A stretch of DNA of 40,409 nt from Polyangiaceae bacterium (GCA_009780955.1 WQZB01000046.1:1-40409); one strand, 5' to 3'. Shown: positions 17,501 through 24,787, numbered from the stretch's first letter. Notes: generated by a model not told the origin, from the letters alone. Numbers and translations: made by a program.

Positions 17501-18057
17501 ACCCGGCGCCCACTTTCGCCGTGACCGCCGGAAGCCTGCCGCCCGGACTAGAGCTCTCGGAAACCGGCGTGATCTCCGGCACGCCGACGGACAGCGGAAG
17601 CTACTCCTTCACCGTGACGGCCAGCAACTCGTTTGGCAGCGATTCGAAGGCGTTTACGATCCAGGTGTTTGCCGCGCCCGTCATCACGACCGACAGCCTA
17701 CCGGACGCCAGCGTCGGCGTTGCCTACGGTGCGAGTTCTTCCTTGAAGCCACTGGACACCATTGCCGGCACTGACGACAGGGTCGTGACGCCCCTGCAAC
17801 CACTCACCCCGGGAGTCATCAATCCACCGATTTTACCGAGATCGAGAGGGGTTGTCATCACGACCACGGGCTACCCGGTGCCCGTCTTTGAAGTGTCTGG
17901 GGGCACTATGCCGCCAGGATTGGAACTCTCGGAAACCGGCGTGATCTCCGGCACACCGACCAACGCTGGAAGCTACACCTTCGCGGTAACGGCCACGAAC
18001 AGCGTGGGGCAAGACGAGCGGAAGTTCGCGATTCAAGTGCTCGGCATGTCGAAGTAG
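14503..18057 (+). CDS. YncE-like beta-propeller plus tandem He_PIG (putative Ig) repeat protein
   Basis: This protein has 1,184 residues. Residues 1-320 carry about six propeller blades of the YVTN/YncE type (for example SLAITPDGNYIYAANPGSNTVSVF and GIAITADGQYAYVANSGSNTVGVI). From about residue 325 there are eight putative-Ig (He_PIG) domains, each with 'GSLPPGL.L...TGVISGTPT..GSYTFTVTASNS'; the first is divergent. Domains 6, 7 and 8 contain 30-45 extra residues between the opening PVIT strand and the ATGYPAP segment, including related 'KPLDPV.SADNVV' words. Such proteins are normally extracellular adhesins or scaffolds, but no signal peptide is present: the protein begins MDTLAKQIGLG after a good GAGGAG site. 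Export by a leaderless route, or loss of a signal exon-like 5' part, must be considered. The next gene is a convergent AraC-type regulator. Confidence 0.85.
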   Translation: MDTLAKQIGLGANAVGVALTPNNNYIYVTFIGVHTGTMDVINTTTYNTECSAVLDRWDSGGVVAGKNGVYAYATGNKDGHNELTTIATYAYIVESRTNTGGSYGNGPFFGRSLAITPDGNYIYAANPGSNTVSVFAIRAGALTPVCAPIGTGIGPTPLGLAASPDGRYVYVTNSGGNTVSVIATPSSLNPSTNQNKVVNSFPSGGNSPWGIAITADGQYAYVANSGSNTVGVIRLDMSESTRTIAVGPQPKGVAITPDQKYVCVTNSGNATLSVISRASNTVVNTIPCGGADIAMASDSRAYVADTNNRVNVVALDVPPTIWSTYFVSRARLGAKYCFTDSFGTTANVFIETKGTPKPSFVLFSGGLPPGLSFVETSGSADTVSYGLAGTPTKSGSYSFTMKAINNAHNDVSANPSQTYTIDVLDPPVILGANLPDGKVGVPYLPTAGGEIPIPCGIVATGYPAPTFKVTAGSLPPGLSLDSATGVISGTPTTGGSYTFTVTATNSAGSDSKTFTIAVNAAPVITGAYLPDGEVGAPYLRAGIGGAQASCVIMVTGYPTPSLKVTAGSLPPGLSLDPATGVISGTPITGGSYSFTVTASNSVGSTSKTYTITVNAVPVITTTSLPGAVAGTAYTGTGGAAVVITATGYPDAPTVAVTAGSLPPGLSLNPTTRVISGTPTTGGSYTFTVTASNSVGHDSKTFTIMVNAAPVITTTSLPGAVAGTAYTGTGGAAVVIMTTGYPAPTFAVTTGSLPPGLSLNPTTGVISGTPTTGGSYTFTVTASNSVGHDSKTFAIVVNAAPVITTTSLPDATAGAVYGIPSVTKPLAPVGGADNVVAKSSLQSLGTVISADDVVARPPLEPFVPPTLLRKVVITATGYPAPTFAVTAGSLPPGLELSETGVISGTPTDSGSYSFTVTASNSVGHDSKTFTIAVNAAPVITTAGLPDAMAGAAYLARPFTKPLDPVVSADNVVEKTSVQPLTPEIITPPVLLRNVVIRATGYPAPTFAVTAGSLPPGLELSETGVISGTPTDSGSYSFTVTASNSFGSDSKAFTIQVFAAPVITTDSLPDASVGVAYGASSSLKPLDTIAGTDDRVVTPLQPLTPGVINPPILPRSRGVVITTTGYPVPVFEVSGGTMPPGLELSETGVISGTPTNAGSYTFAVTATNSVGQDERKFAIQVLGMSK
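15781..18054 (+). repeat. tandem coding repeats (He_PIG domains 2-8)
   Basis: Seven direct repeats begin with CCCGTCAT-like words at about 15781, 16066, 16351, 16627, 16900, 17308 and 17677. Unit lengths are about 285, 285, 276, 273, 408, 369 and 378 bp. Repeats 4 and 5, and repeats 6 and 7, are nearly identical at the DNA level over long stretches, which points to recent duplication and makes copy-number change by recombination likely. Reading frame is kept throughout. Confidence 0.85.
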
Positions 18058-18101
18058 TCCTTGCGGCATACCGGTGAACTAACTTCGGTCTAAGCGACAC
18101 G

Positions 18102-19055
18102 TCAGTGGCGTTGGCGGCTCTGTCCGCGAACGCCGCTTGGCGTGTCGCCGAAGCGGGCGCGAAACCTGCGGTTGAAATGCGAGATATCCGAGAAGCCGGC
18201 CGCCATGGCGATCTGGAGAATTGTGCGCTTGTCGGGCTCGGCCGTCGTCAATTCATTGAATGCCTTTTGCAACCGCAATTCGTTGACGACATCGACATAG
18301 CAGCGCCCGGATGCCCCCATCAGATCTCGCAGATAGGGCACCGAGATGCCCTGCGACTTCGCCACCATTTCGAACGTGAGCTGTGGATCGTTGAAGTGCG
18401 CCGCGATGTAATCGAGCGCCGTCTGAAGGCGCGCGGCCGCTACCGCGCCGAGGGTGCTTTCGCCGACCGCGCCGCTGTAGGAAACGGCGAGCGCGATGAG
18501 ATCGAGGATATGTCGCCCGTGCACCGTTTCACTCGTCGGTGTTGAAAAGTCTATGACACGTTGAACGCCTATCGTTCCCAGCGCTCGCAAATAGGCCTGC
18601 AGCAAAGCGAGCGTTTCATTGGACGATGGCAAGCGCCGCATCACGGCATCGCCGGGGTGAATGTTCCTCGCCTCGAATTCTGCTTTCGACGCGATCACGA
18701 GGGCACACTTGAAGCCCTTCGCTGAACCAGTACGCCTTGGCTCGTCGCCACGAATCAGCGTTGCCTCGCCTCGATTGAGCTGGATGTGACGCCCGATCTG
18801 CTCGTTACAAAGTCCATTTGTTTTCGCAAGAAGGAACTGAAACGCGTCGTCTCCGTGCCTGATGTGTTCGTGGGAACGAACGACCATGCCGGGGCTGAAC
18901 CGGGCTTCCATGACGCCAGGTTGATTGAGAGGTCGCCTGCTAAGTAAGAGGAAGGGCGCATCATGATGGGGTTCGAAATCGCCCCCTCCCATCCCGGATT
19001 TTGGAGAATGCTCTTCCCGAAAAAGACGAAGTGAGTTGCAACGCAGAATTCTCAA
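18102..19055 (-). CDS. AraC-family transcriptional regulator
   Basis: This 317-residue protein has a C-terminal AraC/XylS double helix-turn-helix at about residues 212-312 (LTFEMVAKSQGISVPYLRDLM and ILQIAMAAGFSDISHFNRRFRARFGDTPSGVRG). The N-terminal part (about residues 40-200) resembles the ligand-sensing domain found with this DNA-binding domain. The start is uncertain: TTG 19055 has a purine-rich GGGAGAGGAAG upstream, while ATG 18992 would remove 21 residues but has no visible ribosome-binding site. The only neighbour likely to be controlled is the convergent beta-propeller/He_PIG gene, or the regulator itself. Its sequence is close in style to proteobacterial regulators of stand-alone type, so it may have been acquired together with that gene. 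Confidence 0.85.
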   Translation of the reverse strand: MRILRCNSLRLFREEHSPKSGMGGGDFEPHHDAPFLLLSRRPLNQPGVMEARFSPGMVVRSHEHIRHGDDAFQFLLAKTNGLCNEQIGRHIQLNRGEATLIRGDEPRRTGSAKGFKCALVIASKAEFEARNIHPGDAVMRRLPSSNETLALLQAYLRALGTIGVQRVIDFSTPTSETVHGRHILDLIALAVSYSGAVGESTLGAVAAARLQTALDYIAAHFNDPQLTFEMVAKSQGISVPYLRDLMGASGRCYVDVVNELRLQKAFNELTTAEPDKRTILQIAMAAGFSDISHFNRRFRARFGDTPSGVRGQSRQRH

Positions 19056-19178
19056 ACTTCCTCTCCCTCACCTGATTCCCCCGCGCCCGCCCATCCTTCA
19101 ACGTACCCTGCCTTCGACGTGTTGAGTACATTCCGGAACTCGTCAACGAAGATGAGACAGGAATTACCGGACAGAAAG

Positions 19179-21209
19179 TCATGAATGATCCGGGCTCGTA
19201 ACGAAATCAACCGTCACCCACGCATCGATGCCGCTCCGACCCATGCGGTGTGCACCCATGGCACGCAGGGTGACGCATCGGCATCGATCGCGCAGCTCAA
19301 TGCCACCACGCACGTCAACGAGCTCGCCGCTCGTTACATCGGCGTCGGCTGCCACCGATGTGGTCACCAAACGTGACCACGGAACCACGACTCCGGCTCC
19401 GCCGGTCGTTCCTTGCTGCGCAAGAAAGCCCGCCGACGGCTCGAGCGGCGAGTCGACGAGCACACGCGCAAGGATTGGATCGGTTCCCGCAGCCGCTGCC
19501 ACGTTGCCGACGACGCGCACACCATCTTCGAGACCCACGCGAAGCCTGCCCACAGTTACGCTGCCCGCACCAGGCGCACCAGAATTGAGCGACGAGCCGA
19601 ATGCTGGTGCGACGTACGCGCCGTCAACGGTGGCCCCAACCCACATCAGCTTTGCCGACAGGCGCGCGCGCGCAAGCGGCCTTTGCCCGGAGTCGCTCGA
19701 CCCCAAAGTCGTGCCTCCCGCGGCTTCGATCGCAAGCGCCTTTTGCGCGCCCCATCGCCCGAGCGACGTTGCAACTCCGGCTTCGACGACGGGAGCAACG
19801 CCGGAAACGCCCGATGTTCCCCTTCCAGGTGCCATGCCAAGCATGCCGTCGCCCTTCGCGCCCAGGATGGCTGCTTCGACGAATGGCTCAACGAGGTGAA
19901 TCCATGGGTCGTTCGGCGCACTCGCATGTTCGAAAGTTCGCACCATGGGCAGCGCGAACCTGGCGCGCGCACTGCCGGCGCGATCGGTGCCCGTACGGTC
20001 TGGTTCAGCGGTGACGTCGACGATGCCGCGAAGCGAAAACGATGCAGCCACGGGTCCAAACGATGTGGCTCCAAGAGCCCCTGCTTCGGCACGCGCAAAA
20101 CTAAGTGCATGATGCATGGATGAAAGCGCCGACGTAGACGCGATGGGGCTGCCCGAGATGCTAGAATCGCTCGAGATCTCGAGCACGCCACCTTCCACAC
20201 CCACGTCATAAGCAATGCCCGCGCTCGCAGCGCCGGAAGCTCGCACACGCGCAACAGGTCCCCACGCGTCGATGTCGGACAGCGCGCCGCCGCGTCGAGT
20301 CACGCCGATCATGGCCGTTGACACGACGAGCGGTCCGCCATGCACCGAGGTTTCGGCACTCGCGCGGTCCCACGGCTTGGCCGCTGCATCGATCTCGGTC
20401 GTCGAGGCTACGCCTCGCGCTCCACGCAAGACATCGGCCTGCCATGCCACACCGAGCTCACCGGAACTTGTCGCGCCATGCGCGTCGATGAGTAACCCTT
20501 GCCCCGCCTGCGTGGTTGCGGGCGACGCCGTTGCGGAGCGAACCCCAAACGGCGCCGGGCTCGAACTGCCCGGAAGGCTATCAACGCGGATTTTCGTGGT
20601 GCTCGCTTCGGTTGTCAGGCGCGCGTCAATGGCGAAACCTGAGAAGGCATAGACGCCACCACGCAGATCGAGAGCGTTGGTCGCGTGGTCCCAGGGCAGG
20701 TGTACGCCTGTACCCACGAAAAGCCCATCTTGGCCGCGATAGGCAATTTCGGGAGGCAGAAGTCCCACTTTTTCTTCGGATCGCAACCAGAAATAGGGAA
20801 AGTACAAAATAGGAACGCGGTAGATGCGAACCGTTGCCGACGACACGACGATCTCGCCCGGTGGCGCAACGATGGCGTGGTCGAAGTCGATACGCAGAGG
20901 CGTGCCAAGGCACTGGCAGAACGCAAGCTGCCCGTTGCCATTGACCTCGATGCCACGACGCGTGCGTTCGAGCGTGAGCCGGTCGCTGCGCAGATGGAAC
21001 GGCCCGGAATCGATGCGAACATTGCCCGAGAGTTCGAGGCTGCGAAGACGCATGTCGAAGCTGACTTGCTCTGCGCGCGTCGTCAAAAGGGAGAAGGGCG
21101 CAGCATGCTGCGCCCCTACCCCGCTCGTCGATGGCTCCGGTTCGGCGTGAGCCGGCGACATGGGGATGAGTAGAAAGTGCGCGGTGACCATGACCTGCAC
21201 CAGGCGCAT
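19179..21209 (-). CDS. lptD: LptD/OstA-like outer-membrane protein
   Basis: This 676-residue protein has a signal peptide ending in SPAHA, then an OstA/LptA-like N-terminal domain (about residues 35-130: AEQVSFDMRLRSLELSGNVRIDSG, SDRLTLERTRRG). The conserved LptD start-of-barrel segment follows (VRIYRVPILYFPYFWLRSEEKVGLLPPEIAYRGQDGLFVGTGVHLPW). The rest is Gly/Ala/Ser-rich alternating strand sequence, as expected for a beta-barrel. LptD inserts lipopolysaccharide into the outer leaflet. I chose ATG 21209 because the open frame further upstream (to 21500) runs antisense through the bactofilin gene. ATG 21191 is an alternative. Residues just after the signal peptide (GVGAQHAAP) are encoded by a palindromic REP-like repeat. 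The C-terminal disulfide pattern of E. coli LptD is not seen, so a divergent LptD homologue is the careful call. Confidence 0.82.
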   Translation of the reverse strand: MRLVQVMVTAHFLLIPMSPAHAEPEPSTSGVGAQHAAPFSLLTTRAEQVSFDMRLRSLELSGNVRIDSGPFHLRSDRLTLERTRRGIEVNGNGQLAFCQCLGTPLRIDFDHAIVAPPGEIVVSSATVRIYRVPILYFPYFWLRSEEKVGLLPPEIAYRGQDGLFVGTGVHLPWDHATNALDLRGGVYAFSGFAIDARLTTEASTTKIRVDSLPGSSSPAPFGVRSATASPATTQAGQGLLIDAHGATSSGELGVAWQADVLRGARGVASTTEIDAAAKPWDRASAETSVHGGPLVVSTAMIGVTRRGGALSDIDAWGPVARVRASGAASAGIAYDVGVEGGVLEISSDSSISGSPIASTSALSSMHHALSFARAEAGALGATSFGPVAASFSLRGIVDVTAEPDRTGTDRAGSARARFALPMVRTFEHASAPNDPWIHLVEPFVEAAILGAKGDGMLGMAPGRGTSGVSGVAPVVEAGVATSLGRWGAQKALAIEAAGGTTLGSSDSGQRPLARARLSAKLMWVGATVDGAYVAPAFGSSLNSGAPGAGSVTVGRLRVGLEDGVRVVGNVAAAAGTDPILARVLVDSPLEPSAGFLAQQGTTGGAGVVVPWSRLVTTSVAADADVTSGELVDVRGGIELRDRCRCVTLRAMGAHRMGRSGIDAWVTVDFVTSPDHS
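21096..21119 (-). repeat. REP-like palindrome inside the lptD coding sequence
   Basis: On the minus strand this reads GTAG followed by the perfect 20-bp palindrome GGGCGCAGCATGCTGCGCCC (21096-21115). The head and the outer GGGC...GCCC bases are those of the other REP-like copies here. It is in frame and encodes part of the linker between the LptD signal peptide and its first domain. Confidence 0.75.
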
Positions 21210-21264
21210 GAGCCGCAAGTGCGGTTGCCAATGCCCAAATGGCCTGCTAACCGGTGCGGCTACG

Positions 21265-21672
21265 ATGGATGCGTCCTCTGCCACCGAAATTACTGCGTTG
21301 CTTGGCCGTGGCACCCGCTTCGAAGGCAAGCTCTTTTTCGAAGGGCGCGTGCGCATCGACGGCATGTTCAAAGGCGAAATCAAGAGCGACGATACGCTTA
21401 TCGTTGGCGAAGGGGCGGAGGTGCACGCGGAAATCGACGTGGCCACGGTCATTGTTCGCGGGGGTGCCGTGCATGGCAACGTCCGCGCTAGCACCTCCAT
21501 CGAGATTTACGCACCAGGAAAGGTACTCGGCAACGTTCACTCGCCATCGCTTTTTATCGAGCGAGGCGTTGAGTTCCAAGGCTCATGCCGCATGGATGCC
21601 ATGGAGCCAACAGCAGCGGCAGCACCTGAAACCCGCAATTCTCGCGATCGCGATGCATCGCCACGCGCGTGA
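21265..21672 (+). CDS. bactofilin
   Basis: This 135-residue protein has the right-handed beta-helix (DUF583) core of bactofilins: TLLGRGTRFEGKLFFEGRVRIDGMFKGEI, DDTLIVGEGAEVHAEIDVATVIVRGGAVHGNVRAS and PGKVLGNVHSPSLFIERGVEFQGSCRM. It is flanked by short disordered ends. Bactofilins polymerise without nucleotide into filaments that organise cell-wall enzymes, chromosome arms or motility proteins. ATG 21265 starts the protein just before the helix; the open frame reaches back to 21160 but would overlap lptD on the other strand. It diverges from lptD with only 55 bp between the start codons. Confidence 0.9.
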   Translation: MDASSATEITALLGRGTRFEGKLFFEGRVRIDGMFKGEIKSDDTLIVGEGAEVHAEIDVATVIVRGGAVHGNVRASTSIEIYAPGKVLGNVHSPSLFIERGVEFQGSCRMDAMEPTAAAAPETRNSRDRDASPRA

Positions 21673-21687
21673 ACCGCGGACCCCATA

Positions 21688-21712
21688 AAGGGCACCCACA
21701 AGGGGTGCCCTT
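21688..21712. repeat. REP-like hairpin (GTAA-headed, minus orientation)
   Basis: The arms AAGGGCACCC and GGGTGCCCTT surround a 5-nt loop, 15 bp after the bactofilin stop codon. On the minus strand it is headed by GTAAGGGC, a variant of the GTAGGGGC head of the other copies. It faces the copy at 21736 with a 21-bp spacer. Confidence 0.7.
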
Positions 21713-21719
21713 ACGAATA

Positions 21720-21762
21720 TGCGTTTTGGTTGGTTGTAGGGGCGCGATTCATCGCGCCCTCG
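21720..21762 (+). repeat. 43-bp dispersed REP-like repeat, copy A
   Basis: The unit is a TGCGTTTTGGTTGGTT lead, the GTAGGGGC head, and arms GGGCGCGAT and ATCGCGCCC with a TC loop (hairpin 21740-21759). It matches the inverted copy at 30559-30600 over its whole length except for one inserted base. The stop codon of mpg (21749-21751 on the minus strand) lies within the hairpin. Confidence 0.85.
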
Positions 21763-22387
21763 CGATCGGTTTTCCGAGACCGATCGATTTTTTAGGCGGC
21801 CGCGATACCCATTTGCTTTCAGCATCGAAAAAACGCCATGGCGCTTCGGCAATGGCACCCGCGTAGGCAACACCCACGCGTGCCGATACGCCAAGGTTTG
21901 GCCGGCTCGTGCGAGGCAAGAGGAAAATCTCTTCGCCATCGGCAAGATCGACACCGTCGTGGGCTCGTGTGATGCCGAGCGCGCGTGCCAGCCGGCCTGG
22001 ACCATCTGTGCGAAGATTTGTGCTGATGCCAGCTGCGGGCTCCCCGGCGCGGACGAGCACGGCGTGGCCTTTTCCCCTCTCGAAGCAGACGATGTTGAAG
22101 CAATCGTACATGCCATAAATGAGATACACGTACGCGTGGCCTTCGGGGCCGAGCAGCGTTCGCGTGCGCTTGGTAAGCCCTGCGCGGGCGTGTGACGCGC
22201 GATCGGCTGGCCCGCAATACGCCTCGGTCTCGACGATGCGCACGGCGCGGACATTGGTTTCGTGATCCGAGCGCACAACAAGGAATGCACCGATGAGAGC
22301 CTGCGCGAACTCCCTTGCATCGCTCGCGTAGTCGCTGCGCGTGAGCCGGCTTTGCCTTTGCCACGGTGTGCTGACGAGACCAATCAT
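21749..22387 (-). CDS. mpg: DNA-3-methyladenine glycosylase (AAG/Mpg family)
   Basis: This 212-residue protein has the AAG-family motifs: a VRIVETEAYCGPADRASHA segment carrying the catalytic Glu, RTRTLLGPEGHAYVYLIYGMYDCFNIV, the nucleotide-flipping region and DGPGRLARALGIT. It removes alkylated purines such as 3-methyladenine, starting base-excision repair. The ATG is 2 bp after the gloB stop codon, so it is the last gene of a sulfatase-gloB-mpg unit. The last residues (about KKSIGLGKPIARAR) are encoded by DNA that is also the terminator stem and the REP-like repeat. The native C-terminus may thus have been replaced when the repeat arrived. Confidence 0.9.
   Translation of the reverse strand: MIGLVSTPWQRQSRLTRSDYASDAREFAQALIGAFLVVRSDHETNVRAVRIVETEAYCGPADRASHARAGLTKRTRTLLGPEGHAYVYLIYGMYDCFNIVCFERGKGHAVLVRAGEPAAGISTNLRTDGPGRLARALGITRAHDGVDLADGEEIFLLPRTSRPNLGVSARVGVAYAGAIAEAPWRFFDAESKWVSRPPKKSIGLGKPIARAR
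21763..21793 (+). terminator. probable rho-independent terminator for the bactofilin gene
   Basis: A 7-bp perfect stem (CGATCGG at 21763-21769 and CCGATCG at 21780-21786) with a 10-nt loop is followed by A and six T. It lies about 90 bp after the bactofilin stop codon, inside the 3' end of the convergent mpg gene. Confidence 0.6.
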
Positions 22388-22389
22388 TA

Positions 22390-23166
22390 TTAATGGAAGT
22401 CGTTTTTTGCGTTTCGTACGGCTCCAAACACTTCTTCGGCCGAGGCGCTCGATGGAAGATTGAGTGCGGATCGAATTTCCACAGACGACGTGCGCAAAAA
22501 CGGATTGTATCGGAGCTCGTCTTCCATGGTGGACGGAACGGTTAGCATCTTGTCTTTGCGCAATCTGGCGGCGCGTGCTCGAGCCTCGACAATGGCCTGG
22601 TTCGATGGCTCGATGTGCGCGGCAAAACGCAAGTTTGATTCCGTATATTCATGGCCACAAAAAATGCGAGTAGGCCCGCCCAACTGCGCAAGCTTTTGCA
22701 GCGAACGGTGCATGATGGCAGGGCTGCCTTCGAACAGGCGCCCAGAGCCCGCAACGAATAGCGTGTCGCCGGTAAACACCACGGGTTCGCCATCGACCGT
22801 GGCAAAGTAAGCAATGGAGCCGGTTGTGTGCCCAGGGACATGCAGGACGGAAACACTGATTTTGCCAATCACAACCCTGTCTCCGTCGGAAACGAAGTGG
22901 CTCTGATCAGGAATGCGGCCACCGTCGCTGAGATGACCGTAGATACGATGGATATCAAGAGCGTGCGCAACCTCATGGTTGCAACCAACGTGATCGTGAT
23001 GGTGATGCGTGCACAAGATGGCCATCACCCTCACCTTCTCGCGAGCCACTGCATCGAGCACCGGGCCGGTTTCCGAGGGATCGATGAGGGCCGCGTCGTT
23101 CGTTTCGGGACAGACGAGTAGATACGCGTAATTGTCCGCAAGGCATGGAATGGGAATGACGGGCAT
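22390..23166 (-). CDS. gloB: hydroxyacylglutathione hydrolase (glyoxalase II)
   Basis: This 258-residue metallo-beta-lactamase-fold protein has the metal-binding signature THHHHDHVG (from about residue 53), HVPGHTTGSIAY, FTGDTLFVAGSGRLFEG and FCGHEYTESNLRFA. These match glyoxalase II, which hydrolyses S-lactoylglutathione to lactate and glutathione. The C-terminal helical substrate domain (RYNPFLRTSSVEIRSAL) is present, so length and layout are normal. It sits between the sulfatase-like gene (12 bp) and mpg (2 bp) on the same strand. All three could be called detoxification or repair genes, but a shared function is inference. Confidence 0.93.
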   Translation of the reverse strand: MPVIPIPCLADNYAYLLVCPETNDAALIDPSETGPVLDAVAREKVRVMAILCTHHHHDHVGCNHEVAHALDIHRIYGHLSDGGRIPDQSHFVSDGDRVVIGKISVSVLHVPGHTTGSIAYFATVDGEPVVFTGDTLFVAGSGRLFEGSPAIMHRSLQKLAQLGGPTRIFCGHEYTESNLRFAAHIEPSNQAIVEARARAARLRKDKMLTVPSTMEDELRYNPFLRTSSVEIRSALNLPSSASAEEVFGAVRNAKNDFH

Positions 23167-23178
23167 GGCCTAACCTTA

Positions 23179-24564
23179 CTACGGAGTGGATTTCTTTTTC
23201 ATGTAAGCGCCGTTCAAGCAGTCTTCGCCACATGCGTAGGGTGCGACTTCGTGAACGGTTTTTGAGAAGGCGCGGTAGCGTTTTGCCATGGCATCGAAGT
23301 CGTCGCCTTTCGTAATGGGAGCGCGTTCCTCCGGATCGGCCTCGAGGTCGAATAGCTTGAGCACCTCGGTTTTCCCGAATGCAATGATTTTCCATTTGCC
23401 GACAATCAAAGCTCGCCTCTTGTCGTTGTCGCTCGTCATAGGCAAATCGATCACGATGTCGCGATCCTCAGCCTGGGCGCCATAGATTTCAGGCACAAGG
23501 CTTTTCCCAGCAAAGTCAGAATCGCGTTTCGCATCGTGATCGGGCTTTATACCGAAAAGGTCAACAAGGGTCGGCGCGAGATCCACGGCGCTTCGCGGCG
23601 TATCGATATGGCGTGGAGAAACACCTGGTACAACAAAGAAAAGCGGGACACGAACAAGGTTTTCCCATAGCTCGAAACCGTGCGCGTAGCGCCCGTGCTC
23701 GCCAAAGGCTTCGCCATGATCGCTCGTGACCACGATCGCCGTGCGTTTGGCCCACGGCTTCCCCTCAACAAAATCAAGAAGTTTTCCTACCCATCGGTCG
23801 GTAAACGTCACCTCGGCGTCGTAGCGATCGCGAAGGGACCTGCCGTACGGAGCAATGCCGTCTTTTTCGTGCGGCATATACTGATCGTGCGGATCGAGGA
23901 AATGAAACCAGGCAAAAAACCGGGTTGTGTCGAGCTGGGGATTGCCGAGCAGCCGCTCGGCGATGGCTTCGTGCTGGGGGCTTGTCACATTCAGATCTGT
24001 TTCGCTGTTTGAAACGAGATTGGGAACGAGCTCCCACACATCGAAACCCTGCTGAAAACCAGCCGTGCCAAAGTAGGTATGCGCGTGGGCGCCAAGGGTA
24101 CGAATTCCGTGAGATTGAAGCAGTTCGGGGAAAAAAAGATTCGACTCGGGATAGGTCCCGAAAAAATATCCACTTCGTTTCAGCTCGCTTGGCAGCTTTC
24201 CTGATAGAAAACCGCCAAGGCTCATCGACGTGTACGATGAAACCGCATAAGCGCGTGTATAGCTCACGCTTTTCTTTTCGAGCTCGGTGAGACGCGGGGC
24301 AATCGCGCGCGGGTAGCCAGCCCAAGGCATGTCGGCGCGCAAACTGTCAATCGAGATAACAAGCACATTCAAATCCGCCGCCGGCCCCGCTTTGCCGGTT
24401 GTCGTCGATCCGCCAGATCCACCAGCAGCCGCCAGCGTTGGCGCCGCCGATGCACTCGCTGCTGCCCTGGCCTGAGCAGGCGCCTCGCTCGATTCGCGCG
24501 ACTCGCGACAGCCACCGGCCCCAACAACCATCGTAACGGCAGCGAGAACAGCAAAAGAACGCAC
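23179..24564 (-). CDS. sulfatase-superfamily lipoprotein lacking the formylglycine motif
   Basis: This 461-residue protein has a signal sequence ending in a probable lipobox (VGAGGC, Cys19) and an Ala/Gly/Ser linker to about residue 64. An alkaline-phosphatase-superfamily (sulfatase) domain follows: NVLVISIDSLRADMPWAGY, FHFLDPHDQYMPH, VVTSDHGEAFGEHGRYAHG and VRVPLFFVVPG. At the place of the sulfatase Cys/Ser-x-Pro-x-Arg motif it has SSYTSMSLGGFLSGKLPSE, so no formylglycine can form there. Thr112 would be the nucleophile, as in related phosphoryl-transferring members. It is thus likely a phosphatase or phospho-group transferase acting at the cell surface, not a true sulfatase. The start is GTG 24564, with no clear ribosome-binding site. 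Confidence 0.82.
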   Translation of the reverse strand: MRSFAVLAAVTMVVGAGGCRESRESSEAPAQARAAASASAAPTLAAAGGSGGSTTTGKAGPAADLNVLVISIDSLRADMPWAGYPRAIAPRLTELEKKSVSYTRAYAVSSYTSMSLGGFLSGKLPSELKRSGYFFGTYPESNLFFPELLQSHGIRTLGAHAHTYFGTAGFQQGFDVWELVPNLVSNSETDLNVTSPQHEAIAERLLGNPQLDTTRFFAWFHFLDPHDQYMPHEKDGIAPYGRSLRDRYDAEVTFTDRWVGKLLDFVEGKPWAKRTAIVVTSDHGEAFGEHGRYAHGFELWENLVRVPLFFVVPGVSPRHIDTPRSAVDLAPTLVDLFGIKPDHDAKRDSDFAGKSLVPEIYGAQAEDRDIVIDLPMTSDNDKRRALIVGKWKIIAFGKTEVLKLFDLEADPEERAPITKGDDFDAMAKRYRAFSKTVHEVAPYACGEDCLNGAYMKKKSTP

Positions 24565-24787
24565 CCCAATTGGCTAAAAGATGACCTGTCAAATGGCAAG
24601 ACCGCTTTCAAGTTGACGCGAGTAGTCAGCGCCGCCTTGCTTGTGCTGGCCCAGCCATGGGCAAAACCAGCCATGCCGACCACGACCGCGCAACCACGAA
24701 TCACGAGTTCAAACCACAAATCACGGATACTGAGCACCTTCAGCGATTGCTCAGCCGAAAGGCTCGGTGGTAATCTTCCGAAACCCC
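24565..24787. other. divergent intergenic region, sulfatase-like gene / TPR protein
   Basis: These 223 bp separate two divergent genes and must contain both promoters. I see two partly repeated words (ACCACGAATCACG near 24692 and ACCACAAATCACG near 24713), spaced two DNA turns apart, that could bind a regulator. No RNA gene or REP-like copy is present. Confidence 0.35.

Noticed and set aside
15781-18054. Regular repeats as a CRISPR array
   Set aside because: Units are about 270-410 bp, keep the reading frame and encode He_PIG domains; there are no spacers or cas genes.
18961-19182. 73-codon minus-strand frame between lptD and the AraC regulator
   Set aside because: No family likeness; it overlaps the start of the regulator in another frame and the lptD stop codon.
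21210-21500. N-terminal extension of lptD by 97 codons
   Set aside because: It would run antisense through the bactofilin gene and precede the signal peptide at ATG 21209, so it is not part of the protein.
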